This document shows positions 42,147 to 51,822 of a stretch of 64,000 nucleotides of DNA, piece after piece. The notes below the pieces were generated by a model, which saw only the letters and a list, made by a program, of their open reading frames with translations, ran no database searches and had not been told where the DNA came from. The stretch lies in the NCBI GenBank assembly GCA_023387985.1, contig JAEWHC010000009.1:372001-436000 (forward strand). The letters run 5' to 3'. This stretch comes from Bacteroidota bacterium. Its GTDB lineage: Bacteria > Bacteroidota > Bacteroidia > Chitinophagales > Chitinophagaceae. The position numbers and the translations under genes are program-made. Position 1 is the first letter of the stretch; each line of letters begins with the position of its first letter.

Positions 42147-42853
42147 TCTCGTCCAATTTCCACCTCTTTCACCCATTGGGTAAATTCTTCATTCAATTTG
42201 GCATCCAGGTTTCGCGGAAGGTGAAACTTTAGGTAATGAATCTTTCCGCTTTGCGCAATGTCCAGCGTCTCATAATGTGTTTTGATATCAAGCAATTGCG
42301 GTTCTGTTGCCTGCGCATAAACATCGTCGTATTGCTTTAATACCTTACCGTTATAATGTTTCAGTACACCCAGGGTGAAATTGTACAGCAATGGGGAATC
42401 CGTTTTCAGATGCAAAACGCCTTCGGGCTGCAGGATGGTTTCGTATTTACGCAAAAATTTGGGATGGGTAAGTCTTTTTTTATTTTTCCCTGTACGCAAT
42501 TGGGGATCAGGAAAAGTCAACCAGATCTCACTTACTTCTCCGGGTGAAAAATAAGCTGATATCATATCAATTTGACACCGCAGAAAGGCTACATTCCTCA
42601 AACGCTGATCAAGGGCCTTTTTAGCCCCAACATACATGCGGTTTCCTTTGACATCTACACCAATGTAGTTTTTTTCTGGGTGCATGGCTGCCAGGCCGGT
42701 GGTGTATTCGCCTTTGCCACAGGCGAGTTCCAGAACAATGGGTTGATCATTCTGAAAAAATGCATGCCATTGACCAGCCATGTTTTCCGGGTACTCGAAT
42801 ACATGATGAAATGCTTTAATCGCCGCAAAACGTTTTAATTTTTTTTGTGCCAA
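42140..42853 (-). CDS. trmB: tRNA (guanine-N7-)-methyltransferase
   Basis: TrmB methylates G46 of tRNA using S-adenosylmethionine. The 237-residue protein has the SAM motif VLELACGKGEYT, GVDVKGNRMYVGAKKA, and the family signature IWLTFPDPQLRTGKNKKRLTHP (core FPDPQ…KKRL). The start codon is TTG (42853): it gives AQKKLKRFAAIKAF, the normal family N-terminus, and no in-frame ATG exists before the SAM domain that would keep it. A full TAnnTTTGc box lies 16 bases upstream. Confidence 0.93.
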   Translation of the reverse strand: MAQKKLKRFAAIKAFHHVFEYPENMAGQWHAFFQNDQPIVLELACGKGEYTTGLAAMHPEKNYIGVDVKGNRMYVGAKKALDQRLRNVAFLRCQIDMISAYFSPGEVSEIWLTFPDPQLRTGKNKKRLTHPKFLRKYETILQPEGVLHLKTDSPLLYNFTLGVLKHYNGKVLKQYDDVYAQATEPQLLDIKTHYETLDIAQSGKIHYLKFHLPRNLDAKLNEEFTQWVKEVEIGREP

Positions 42854-42869
42854 TTCTAAATTTCAGAGG

Positions 42870-42878
42870 GCAAATTTA
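42870..42878 (-). promoter_or_regulatory. -7 promoter element of trmB
   Basis: TAAATTTGC, a full match to the consensus on the minus strand, lies 16 bases before the TTG start and supports it. Confidence 0.5.
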
Positions 42879-42929
42879 GGTAAAGAAATAAGAAAAGCAC
42901 GAGTGGTTGAAGCCCCCGAAACCAGTGCG

Positions 42930-43475
42930 TTATTTAAGCCGGTACGTCTTCCTTCTAAATTGCTTCACCCTGGCTGCCAGTGCCGCCGGTACCCTTCCTT
43001 CGGCATCATCCATCCTTGTTTCCAAAACCAAATAGATTTCGGGAATGATGCCCGGATAAAATTTGGCAAGCCTTTCCAGTATGGAAATGCAGTTTGCCCT
43101 GACAGCTATAAATTCTTTTGGATCTTCCAGCATAGCCAATGAAATATCCATCAATTCACCGTGCAATTGTTCTGGCAGCTTAACGTACATCAGCATGCGC
43201 GTGATGCCCCGCCGGATGCCGTTGTGCAGACCTGGCTTGTGTAAATGGCGAATGAGCTGCGGAAGGTAAGGAAGAATATCCACCTTTCTTGCAGTGCCTA
43301 AATAACCCATAACCCAGGCTGCTTTTTCAGCAATTCTTTCTTCATTTTCCAACAACAGCTCAACCAGGAATCCCACACGCTGCGGTTCCTGCCTTAGCCA
43401 ACGAAGGATGCTTTCCACTCTTTTTTTGGAATCGGTTTTGTTGAGCAGATCCTGGAGTTTCTGTTTGTCCGTCAT
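42930..43475 (-). CDS. HEAT-repeat-like helical protein
   Basis: The 181-residue cytoplasmic protein is a string of helix pairs, such as RIAEKAAWVMGYLGTARK, LPYLPQLIRHLH and RANCISILERLAKFYP, which read as HEAT repeats. Such proteins bind other proteins; no partner is indicated. The start at MTDKQKLQDLL is preferred to one 33 bases upstream, which would add a short tail (IAMSIYGYNN) unlike the rest. The gene lies upstream of trmB on the same strand with a 76-base gap that holds the trmB promoter. Confidence 0.72.
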   Translation of the reverse strand: MTDKQKLQDLLNKTDSKKRVESILRWLRQEPQRVGFLVELLLENEERIAEKAAWVMGYLGTARKVDILPYLPQLIRHLHKPGLHNGIRRGITRMLMYVKLPEQLHGELMDISLAMLEDPKEFIAVRANCISILERLAKFYPGIIPEIYLVLETRMDDAEGRVPAALAARVKQFRRKTYRLK

Positions 43476-43586
43476 GTTGTTATAGCCGTAAATAGACATA
43501 GCAATCAACTGGCAGATTTTTTAATAACAACTATTGCTTAGAAAGTGAAAATATGGAGTAGGTTATTACTTATTGGTCTTCCCTCA

Positions 43587-44558
43587 TCAATCATAACTCT
43601 GACTCCTGCTTGAGGCCAGTTGCAATACCCTTGCATATTGTTCCGGCGAAAGATCATTGTAGAAGAAATAAACGGGGTCAACTTTTGTTCCGTTCTTGAT
43701 CACCTCGTAGTGCAAATGGGGGCCGGTACTTTTTCCTGTGCTGCCTACCCAGCCGATTACTTCGCCGCGCTTTATTTTTTGCCCGCGCCGTGATTTGATT
43801 TTGGTCATATGGGCATAAAGCGTCTTGTATCCGAATCCATGGTCAATGATCACGTGATTGCCATACCCGCTGGCATCGCTGCCGCTAAAATCGATTCTTC
43901 CGTTGGCTGTTGCATAAATAGGTGTACCGGTAGGCGCGGTAAAATCGAGGCCTTTATGCATTTTCGGGATCTTATAAACCGGATCAATGCGCACACCATA
44001 GCCGCTGGCAATCCGTTCCAGTTGCTGGTTGCTTACCGGCTGAATGGCCGGAATCGCTTCAAGCAGATCGTTTTTGTTCTCTACAAGTTCTTCAATTTTA
44101 TCGAAGGATTCTTTTTGATACCTGATGCGGTTGTGCAGAACCTGGATTTGATTGGTAAGACTGGCAATCAGCTGACCCTGTCCCATGCTTTGCACTTTTT
44201 TGAGTTCAGCCAATTGCTCAAGTGTCCGGGCACGTGCGCTGTCCTCTACGGGGTCCGATTCAAAAAAACTGCGGTAAATGGTATTGTCCCGTTTTTCAAT
44301 GGCAATCAGGCGTTGGTTTAAATCGTCAAGCTCAGATTCCAATATGCGGTAGCTGTAATGCAGGTCTTTGTTTTCCTGTTGTAGTTTTTTTTCGTTTGAG
44401 GTGGGAAAATACTTTTGCGAAAGCATTACGAGCGCAAGCCCGGTGGCCAAAACTGAGGCGGCAAAACCAAAGATGCGCAACAATTTAACCCTTAGCGGAG
44501 TCTCATGTTTTTCGTATCTCAGTGTTTGAGTATTATAATAATATTTTACTTTTCTCAA
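43587..44558 (-). CDS. M23-family peptidoglycan endopeptidase with membrane anchor and coiled coil
   Basis: The 323-residue protein has one membrane helix (about 29-46), a coiled coil (55-165) and a C-terminal LytM/M23 domain. Zinc ligands are visible in HKGLDF and GPHLHYEV, with YAHM between. It should cut peptide cross-links in the wall during growth, or act as a regulator of such. The start codon is TTG at 44558: RKVKYYYNTQTLRYEKHETPLRVKLL follows (head RKVKYYYNTQTLRYE), which is the conserved N-terminus of this Bacteroidota group, and no ATG fits. It is divergent from alaS. Confidence 0.88.
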   Translation of the reverse strand: MRKVKYYYNTQTLRYEKHETPLRVKLLRIFGFAASVLATGLALVMLSQKYFPTSNEKKLQQENKDLHYSYRILESELDDLNQRLIAIEKRDNTIYRSFFESDPVEDSARARTLEQLAELKKVQSMGQGQLIASLTNQIQVLHNRIRYQKESFDKIEELVENKNDLLEAIPAIQPVSNQQLERIASGYGVRIDPVYKIPKMHKGLDFTAPTGTPIYATANGRIDFSGSDASGYGNHVIIDHGFGYKTLYAHMTKIKSRRGQKIKRGEVIGWVGSTGKSTGPHLHYEVIKNGTKVDPVYFFYNDLSPEQYARVLQLASSRSQSYD

Positions 44559-44716
44559 AATGCATTCACCTTTATGGGTGCAATCAACAATGGAATTTTA
44601 ACGGCTTCTCTCACGGTATTCTTTAAATTTGCCGGGTCAAAAAGCGGCTCAAAAGTAAGGCAGCGCCTGAATTCGGCCAATTTTAATTGATCATACGCTC
44701 AAAGCAAAACCATAAT

Positions 44717-47395
44717 ATGTTAACAGCCGCCGATATCCGTCAGCAGTTTTTAGATTTTTTCGCTTCAAAAGGCCATGATATTGTGCCAAGTGCACCAATC
44801 GTTGTGAAGGATGACCCCACCCTGATGTTCACCAATGCGGGAATGAACCAGTTCAAAGATTTTTTCCTGGGTAATAAAAAGCCTGAAAATCAGCGGGTTG
44901 CGGATACACAAAAATGTCTTCGTGTATCGGGTAAACACAACGACCTGGAAGAGGTGGGGGTGGATACCTATCACCATACGATGTTTGAGATGCTGGGCAA
45001 CTGGAGTTTTGGAGATCCGAATCGCAACAACGGATACTTTAAAAAGGAGGCGATTGCCTGGAGCTTGGAGCTTTTGACAGCCATTTACAACATACCGGTT
45101 GACCGCCTATATGTTACGGTTTTTGAAGGCGATGAAAATGAAGGGCTTCCCAAGGACGAGGAGGCAGCAGGGGAATGGAAAAAAGCACTGCTGGCTGCCG
45201 GATTTGCCCAGGAGGAACTGGCAGGCCGGATTTTGCTGGGCAACAAAAAAGACAATTTTTGGGAAATGGGGGATACGGGCCCTTGTGGTCCATGTACCGA
45301 AATACATGTAGATTGCCGGACAGATGAGGAACGCGCCCAAATACCAGGCTATGAATTGGTGAATAACGACCACCCTCAGGTGATCGAGATCTGGAATAAC
45401 GTTTTCATCCAATTCAACCGCATGAAAGACGGAAGCCTGGAACCATTGCCCGGAAAACACGTGGATACGGGCATGGGACTTGAACGTTTGGTTCGGGTAT
45501 TGCAAAATAAAACATCGAATTACGACACAGACCTCTTCCGCGAAACCATTGCAGAAATTGAAAAGATCACCGGTAGAGCATACAATCCCGATGCCATGCC
45601 GGCCGATGGCGATGCCTGGAAAGAAGCGGTTTCGTTCCGCGTATTGGCTGACCATATCCGCGCCATTTGTTTCACCATTGCCGACGGACAATTGCCTTCA
45701 AACACCGGCGCGGGGTATGTCATCCGGAGGATTTTGCGCCGTGCTGTGCGTTATTATTATTCTTACCTGCATTATCATCAGCCCTTGTTGAGGCAACTTG
45801 TACCGGTACTGGCAAAGCAATTTGACAATGTGTTCCCCGAATTGCAAAAACAGGTGGATTTTGTACAGAAAGTGGTTCAGGAAGAAGAGGCTGCATTCCT
45901 TTCAACCCTGGAAAGAGGTCTGAAGCGCATCCAGGAACTGGTTGACGAAAGTAAAAACCAGATAGATGGTGAAAAAGCTTTTGAACTTTACGATACCTAT
46001 GGATTTCCCCTTGACCTCACCCGCCTGATCGCGGAAGAGCATAACCTGGTAGTTGACGAAAAGGGTTTTGATGCCTCCATGCTCAGGCAAAAAGAAAGAA
46101 GCCGCTCTGCCACCGCGATAGATACCGGTGACTGGCAGGTGCTGACGAATGAAACAGGTAGTGCATTTGTTGGGTATGATGATTTTTTGATCAGGACTCA
46201 CGTGGTAAAATACCGGAAAATCAAGCTAAAAGGCAAAGAACAATTTCAGATTGTTTTGGCTTCCACGCCTTTTTATGCCGAAAGCGGAGGACAAGTGGGG
46301 GATAAAGGAACCCTGCAGTTTGGCGACGAATATATTCAGGTAACAGATACCAAAAAGGAAAATGATCTCATCATTCATTATGTAAATAAACTGCCCATCA
46401 GTCTAACAGGTGAAGTTACCGCAGCCATTGATTTTCCATTGCGTTTAAATACGGCTTACAACCATACCGGAACACATCTTCTGCATGCGGCTTTAAGAGA
46501 GGTCCTCGGCACGCATGTCACCCAGAAAGGTTCATTGGTGGCGCCGGATATCCTGCGGTTTGATGTTTCGCATTTTTCAAAAATTTCGGAAGAGGAATTG
46601 TTTGAAGTGATGAAAATTGCGAATGCGAAGATCAGGGAAAATGTTCCTGTTACCATTGAAGAACTTCCGAAGGAAGAAGCCATGAAGAAAGGCGCGATGG
46701 CCTTGTTTGGTGAAAAATACGGCGATACGGTAAGGGTGGTGACCGCGGATCCGGGTTTCTCGGTTGAATTGTGCGGTGGAACGCATGTGCCGCAAACCGG
46801 AATGATTGGCTTGCTGGTGATTACCTCCGAAGCAGCAATTGCGGCCGGTGTTCGTCGTATCGAAGCATTGACCGGTCCCTCGGCCTTCCATTTTTTAACC
46901 GAAAAGGTAAAGCAAAACCAGCAGCTTGCAGATTTGCTGAAAACCAATGATCCGCTGAAGGCCATTGGCAAACTGATGGCCGATAAAGCCGCGCTGGAAA
47001 AACGTGTGGAAGCATTGGAAGCCCGTCAATTGGTTGTGGTACGCAATGCGTTGCTGGAAAAAGATGAAATCATAAACCAGGTCAATTTCATTGGAGATAT
47101 TGTTGAAGTGCCGAATGCCGATGCACTGAAAAAACTCTGCTTCGACCTGAAAAACCAGCTGCGTGATTTCGTGGTGGTGCTTGTTGCAAATATTGATGGC
47201 AAACCCCATGTGGCGGTTTCCATAGCCGATAATGTGGTGGCCGCCCGTGGCCTGGATGCGAATGTGATCATTAAGCAAACCATTGCTCCCCTGATCAAGG
47301 GCGGCGGTGGAGGGCAGAAAAATCTCGCAACCGCCGGCGGCTCTGATGTGTCTCGCCTGAAGGAATGCATTGACGCGGTGAAAGCTTTATTATGA
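44717..47395 (+). CDS. alaS: alanine-tRNA ligase
   Basis: AlaRS charges tRNA-Ala and edits mischarged Ser and Gly. From this start the protein has 892 residues, a normal length. The class II core shows MFTNAGMNQFKDFFLG and GNWSFGD. The editing-domain zinc motif is HTGTHLLH with CGGTH later, and a Gly-rich C-terminal DHHA1 domain ends with GGGGGQKNLATAGG. MLTAADIRQQFLDFF is the family N-terminus, so the ATG at 44717 is preferred to one 30 bases upstream. Its stop overlaps the M28 peptidase start. Confidence 0.96.
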   Translation: MLTAADIRQQFLDFFASKGHDIVPSAPIVVKDDPTLMFTNAGMNQFKDFFLGNKKPENQRVADTQKCLRVSGKHNDLEEVGVDTYHHTMFEMLGNWSFGDPNRNNGYFKKEAIAWSLELLTAIYNIPVDRLYVTVFEGDENEGLPKDEEAAGEWKKALLAAGFAQEELAGRILLGNKKDNFWEMGDTGPCGPCTEIHVDCRTDEERAQIPGYELVNNDHPQVIEIWNNVFIQFNRMKDGSLEPLPGKHVDTGMGLERLVRVLQNKTSNYDTDLFRETIAEIEKITGRAYNPDAMPADGDAWKEAVSFRVLADHIRAICFTIADGQLPSNTGAGYVIRRILRRAVRYYYSYLHYHQPLLRQLVPVLAKQFDNVFPELQKQVDFVQKVVQEEEAAFLSTLERGLKRIQELVDESKNQIDGEKAFELYDTYGFPLDLTRLIAEEHNLVVDEKGFDASMLRQKERSRSATAIDTGDWQVLTNETGSAFVGYDDFLIRTHVVKYRKIKLKGKEQFQIVLASTPFYAESGGQVGDKGTLQFGDEYIQVTDTKKENDLIIHYVNKLPISLTGEVTAAIDFPLRLNTAYNHTGTHLLHAALREVLGTHVTQKGSLVAPDILRFDVSHFSKISEEELFEVMKIANAKIRENVPVTIEELPKEEAMKKGAMALFGEKYGDTVRVVTADPGFSVELCGGTHVPQTGMIGLLVITSEAAIAAGVRRIEALTGPSAFHFLTEKVKQNQQLADLLKTNDPLKAIGKLMADKAALEKRVEALEARQLVVVRNALLEKDEIINQVNFIGDIVEVPNADALKKLCFDLKNQLRDFVVVLVANIDGKPHVAVSIADNVVAARGLDANVIIKQTIAPLIKGGGGGQKNLATAGGSDVSRLKECIDAVKALL

Positions 47396-48399
47396 AAGGG
47401 TGGATAACGGTTATTGCATTTCTGCTGATGGCCGCGCCGGGGATTGGACAAAATACCCTGCCCCAAAACCTGGATTCCGTTTCCATTTTTAAAGAAGATC
47501 TGAAAGAATGGATAAATGCCCTCGCCCACGATTCTATGCAGGGCAGACCGGCCGGGTCTGAAGCCGGAGCTAAAGCGGCAGGATATATTTCCTCGGAATT
47601 TGAAAAACTGAAGTTATTACCAGCCACAGACAGCGGCTATGCCATTTCATTTCCCTTTGCACTAAATGGAAATAGCCTTACCGGTCATAATGTTGTCGGG
47701 GTCATTCCGGGAAAGACCGATACCATGATTATTTTTTCTGCGCATTTTGACCACATCGGAACAAGAATGTACCAGGAAATGCTGGCGCAGATGCCAGGCA
47801 ATTCAGCTGATACCATTTTCAATGGTGCCAATGATAATGCATCAGGCATGGCCACCATCCTTGCCCTGGCAAAATTTTTTCGGCACATGCCTTCGCCTTA
47901 TTATACACTCGCTTTTGCAGCCTTCGATGCGGAAGAAGCCGGGTTATTTGGCTCTAAGTTTATGGCTGAAGCTATCGATCCGGGCATGGTAAAACTTGTT
48001 TTCAATTTTGAAATGATGGGCCGCTCAAAAAGACCTGAAGAAAAAACCATTTACCTGCTTGCTGCGAATAAAGAATACAGTAAGAACGGCCTCCGCAACA
48101 GTTTGCACGAACATTTGGGAATAACCAACCGCAGGGCTTTTATTTTCCGGAACCATCCGAACTGGGACAGCAACTTATTTAAACGGAGTGATAATTATTC
48201 ATTTTATCTACGCAAGATCAGGGCGGTTACCTTTATGATGATTGGCGATGAGGATGAGTTTTACCATCATCCGGCCGATCAGTCGGAATTTATCGATTTT
48301 GACCTGATGGAAAAATCGGTGAGAATTATAGCCTCTGCAATTCAACCCTTTACCATGCCAGTAACTGCCATAAGTCAATTGCAATACTCAATTAAATAA
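47392..48399 (+). CDS. M28-family zinc peptidase, secreted
   Basis: The 335-residue protein has a signal peptide (residues 1-20) and the M28 aminopeptidase-type two-zinc site: SAHFDHIG, NGANDNASGMA, FAAFDAEEAGLFGS, and FYHHPADQSE near the end. It should remove N-terminal residues from peptides in the periplasm or outside. Its ATG lies within the alaS stop (ATGA overlap, 47392-47395), so the two are translated together, though a functional link is not obvious. Confidence 0.9.
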   Translation: MKGWITVIAFLLMAAPGIGQNTLPQNLDSVSIFKEDLKEWINALAHDSMQGRPAGSEAGAKAAGYISSEFEKLKLLPATDSGYAISFPFALNGNSLTGHNVVGVIPGKTDTMIIFSAHFDHIGTRMYQEMLAQMPGNSADTIFNGANDNASGMATILALAKFFRHMPSPYYTLAFAAFDAEEAGLFGSKFMAEAIDPGMVKLVFNFEMMGRSKRPEEKTIYLLAANKEYSKNGLRNSLHEHLGITNRRAFIFRNHPNWDSNLFKRSDNYSFYLRKIRAVTFMMIGDEDEFYHHPADQSEFIDFDLMEKSVRIIASAIQPFTMPVTAISQLQYSIK

Positions 48400-48497
48400 A
48401 TCGCAGAAAGTTGGCCGGGCGCAAAAATGCTTCCTGAGGATGCTGATTTTTCGTAAATTAGAATATCAATCGGCTTAAAGATTGTAATAAACAGGTC

Positions 48498-51143
48498 ATG
48501 TGGCATACAAAACCGGCAACGGAAGTTTTGAAGGAGTTGTCTTCCAACCCTGAAACCGGGTTGACCAAAAGCGCAGTGCAGAAAAAGCAGGCTGAGCACG
48601 GTAAGAATAAACTGCTCCAAAAAAAACCCAAATCCATTTTAATGCTCTTTGTCCGCCAGTTGAAAGACTGGCTGATCTATGTGCTTTTTGCTGCCGTTGT
48701 CATCACCATTTTTATGGGGGAATATATTGATTCAGGCATCATCCTGGCGGTAATTCTTATCAATGCCACGCTTGGTGTGGTACAGGAAGTCAAAGCCGGT
48801 AAAGCCATTGAGGCACTTCAGAAAATGTCCTCACCGCATGCCCTGGTAAGGCGGGATGGTCATGTTTCCGAAATTGAAGCTTCCGAACTGGTACCCGGAG
48901 ATATGGTGATTCTCGATGCGGGAAGATTTGTGCCGGCCGATATCCGGCTTACGGAGTCGGCCGCGTTGCAGGTGGAGGAATCGGCACTTACCGGTGAATC
49001 GGTACCGGTTGAAAAAGATGCGGAAGCTGCTTTGGAGGATGAAGGAATGCCGGTAGGTGACAGGATCAATATGGCTTACATGGGTACCCTGGTCACTTCA
49101 GGCCGTGGGGAAGGTGTGGTGGCGGCGACGGGAATGGATACCGAAGTGGGAGGAATTGCCGGCATGTTACATGATGATGAATCTAAAACACCCCTGGAAA
49201 TTCGCTTGAATGAATTGGGAAAAACCTTAGGAAAAATTGCTATTGGCATTTGTGTTTTCATTTTTATCCTGGCTTATTTTCAAGGGAGAGATCTTGCGGA
49301 AATGTTCCTGATTGCTGTTTCTCTTGCGGTTGCTTCAATTCCCGAAGGGTTGGCCGCAATTGTTGCCGTGGTGCTTTCTATTGGTGTTATGGCCATGTCA
49401 AAACGCAATGCCATAATCAAGCGTTTGCCGGCCGTGGAAACACTCGGCTCGGTAAATATTGTCTGCAGCGATAAAACGGGCACACTTACGCAGAATAAGA
49501 TGGAAGTAGTGGGTGTATTCACAAGCGAAGGGATTTTAGAATTGAATGAAGCGAAAGACATTGAAGAGTCTGAAGGGCTGTTGCTGTTGGCAAAAGGCAT
49601 GGTCCTTTGCAGCGATGCTACGCTGGAGAATGATGATTCGACAGGGGATCCCACCGAAATCGCATTGTTGAAATTTGCGGATTCCCTGGGCATAAACAGA
49701 GGAAAACTCAAACAGGAGAACCACAGGGTTGGTGAATTTGCTTTTGATTCGGACCGGAAAAGAATGTCGGTACTGGTAGAACAAAATGGTAGGTTCAGGG
49801 TTTTTACAAAAGGAGCGCTTGGCAGCTTTTATGATATTGTCAGCGGGGTGAACCGGAATGGAGAAACCGTTTCATTTAGCGAAGCGGAAAAACGGAATTT
49901 TCAGGAGGCGGCACACCGTATGTCGGAAAATGCCCTGCGCACGCTGGCCCTTGCGTATAAAGAAACCAATAGAAAAATTGGCCCGGAAGAAATGGAAAAA
50001 GATCTTATCCTGGTGGGCATGACCGGAATGATCGATCCCCCGCGGGAAGAAGTAAAATCATCGATTGAACTGGCCAGAAATGCCGGGATTACAACCATCA
50101 TGATTACCGGAGATCATAAGGAAACCGCGCTGGCCATTGCCAAAGACCTGGGCATTGCGGATAATGCGGAGCAGGCAGTGAGCGGCAAGGATTTTGAATC
50201 CATTCCGGAAGAGGAGCTGGCCCAAAAGATCGGGGATTACCGGATTTTCGCCAGGGTTTCACCTGAGCATAAAGTACGCATCGTTAAAGGCCTGAAAGCA
50301 AACGGCAATATCGTATCCATGACCGGAGACGGCGTAAATGACGCACCAAGTCTGAATGCCGCGGATATAGGAGTGGCTATGGGAATTACCGGCACAGATG
50401 TAGCCAAAGGCGCAGCTGACATGATACTGACGGATGATAATTTTGCCACCATCATTTCTGCTATTGAGCACGGCCGGAATATTTACAACAACATCAAAAA
50501 GGCGGTAATATTTCTGCTGAGCAGCAATCTGGGAGAAGTGATCACCATGCTGGTAGCGCTGCTGATCGGTTGGGCCGCGCCTTTCATCGCCACCCAACTG
50601 CTCTGGATCAACCTGATTACAGATTCTTTACCGGCGATTGCCCTGGGTATGGATAAAAATGATCCGGATGTGATGAATGAAAAACCCCGCGACCCTAAAG
50701 AAAGCTTCTTTGCCCGCGGTGCGACCTTCCAGATCATTACCGGCGGACTGCTGATTGGCCTGGTATCCATTGCCTCCTTCTGGCTTGGGTTTCACCTCAA
50801 AGGATTTACGCCTGCCGCAGGCAATGCAGGGCAAAATGTGCTTGAATATGCGCGAACCATGGCCTTTATGACCCTCGTTTTTGCGCAGCTTTTTTATGCG
50901 TTGAATATTCACGCGTTTGGTAAAAGCATTTTTAAGGCAGGCCTTTTTTCAAATATGTACTTGTTCGGGGCTGTAATATTGGGCATTGCCCTGCAGTTGG
51001 TGGTCTTGTATATTCCGGTATTGCGCAACGCTTTTCAATTGCAAATATTGGATTTGAACGGCTGGCTGATTTGCGTAGGACTCGGTTTTGTGCCATTTGC
51101 TGTACTCGAAGTGATGAAAATGTTTAAACGTACCCGTAGGTAA
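48498..51143 (+). CDS. P-type Ca2+-transporting ATPase (type IIA)
   Basis: The 881-residue pump has all P-ATPase landmarks: TGES near residue 165 (actuator domain), the phosphorylated aspartate in DKTGTLT near 325, and GDGVNDAPS near 611. Helix M4 has the PEGL motif (VASIPEGLAAIV) and M6 has NLITDSLPAIALG, both calcium-ATPase-like. It should export Ca2+ (or Mn2+) from the cytoplasm. About ten membrane helices are visible. The gene stands alone, 98 bases after the M28 gene, and is convergent with the ElaA gene. Confidence 0.92.
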   Translation: MWHTKPATEVLKELSSNPETGLTKSAVQKKQAEHGKNKLLQKKPKSILMLFVRQLKDWLIYVLFAAVVITIFMGEYIDSGIILAVILINATLGVVQEVKAGKAIEALQKMSSPHALVRRDGHVSEIEASELVPGDMVILDAGRFVPADIRLTESAALQVEESALTGESVPVEKDAEAALEDEGMPVGDRINMAYMGTLVTSGRGEGVVAATGMDTEVGGIAGMLHDDESKTPLEIRLNELGKTLGKIAIGICVFIFILAYFQGRDLAEMFLIAVSLAVASIPEGLAAIVAVVLSIGVMAMSKRNAIIKRLPAVETLGSVNIVCSDKTGTLTQNKMEVVGVFTSEGILELNEAKDIEESEGLLLLAKGMVLCSDATLENDDSTGDPTEIALLKFADSLGINRGKLKQENHRVGEFAFDSDRKRMSVLVEQNGRFRVFTKGALGSFYDIVSGVNRNGETVSFSEAEKRNFQEAAHRMSENALRTLALAYKETNRKIGPEEMEKDLILVGMTGMIDPPREEVKSSIELARNAGITTIMITGDHKETALAIAKDLGIADNAEQAVSGKDFESIPEEELAQKIGDYRIFARVSPEHKVRIVKGLKANGNIVSMTGDGVNDAPSLNAADIGVAMGITGTDVAKGAADMILTDDNFATIISAIEHGRNIYNNIKKAVIFLLSSNLGEVITMLVALLIGWAAPFIATQLLWINLITDSLPAIALGMDKNDPDVMNEKPRDPKESFFARGATFQIITGGLLIGLVSIASFWLGFHLKGFTPAAGNAGQNVLEYARTMAFMTLVFAQLFYALNIHAFGKSIFKAGLFSNMYLFGAVILGIALQLVVLYIPVLRNAFQLQILDLNGWLICVGLGFVPFAVLEVMKMFKRTRR

Positions 51144-51157
51144 AATATGAATTTGAT

Positions 51158-51622
51158 CTACCGGTTTTCCAGGACCATCTCTATATGCGGTATTCCATCC
51201 TCATCGTAAACCTCGCCTGATTGAATAAAACCCAGGGATTCATAAAATGTTTTCAGGTATAGTTGCGCGCCAATTTTAATGGGTTTATTTCCAAACAATT
51301 CACGGCAACAATCGATCGATTTGTTAATTAAATTTTTACCAATGCCCGTGCCCCTTAATTTTTTTAAATTGACCACCCTGCCAATTGAAACAAATCCTGG
51401 ATAGGAAATCCCTTCAGGAAGAAGCCGGGTAACCGCCACCAATTCACCTTGCATGGTGCCGGTAACATGCCAGGCATGCCGGTCTTTGCCGTCCATGTCG
51501 AGGTAAACACAATGTTGTTCCACGACAAAAATCTCGCTGCGCAGCCTGAGGATTTCATACAGCTCATTGGCTGTGAGGTCATTAAAGTGTTGGCATTTCC
51601 AGCGGAGATTGGTGGTATCCAT
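51158..51622 (-). CDS. GNAT acetyltransferase, ElaA-like
   Basis: The 154-residue protein matches the ElaA group of the GNAT fold: LYEILRLRSEIFVVEQHCVY at the start (core LRSEIFVVEQ), SIGRVVNLKKLRGTGIGKNLI (acetyl-CoA motif RGTGIGK), and FYESLGFIQSGEVYDEDGIPH. It should transfer an acetyl group to a small molecule or amine. The acceptor is unknown. It is alone on its strand. Confidence 0.88.
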   Translation of the reverse strand: MDTTNLRWKCQHFNDLTANELYEILRLRSEIFVVEQHCVYLDMDGKDRHAWHVTGTMQGELVAVTRLLPEGISYPGFVSIGRVVNLKKLRGTGIGKNLINKSIDCCRELFGNKPIKIGAQLYLKTFYESLGFIQSGEVYDEDGIPHIEMVLENR

Positions 51623-51822
51623 TTGGCGAATTTAGTAAGGATTACACCACGAATTGCGTGAATCCGCAGCAAGACTTTATTATTTTATTTCACCACAGGA
51701 CGCAATGATAGTTCGAATCATTTTTTCTCCATAAAAATGAAGAATTACATCAGGTTACAGCAGCAGAAAAATCCGGGTAGTCGCGGGTAGGTCAATTTGG
51801 AATCATTTCGAAAAAACGCAAT

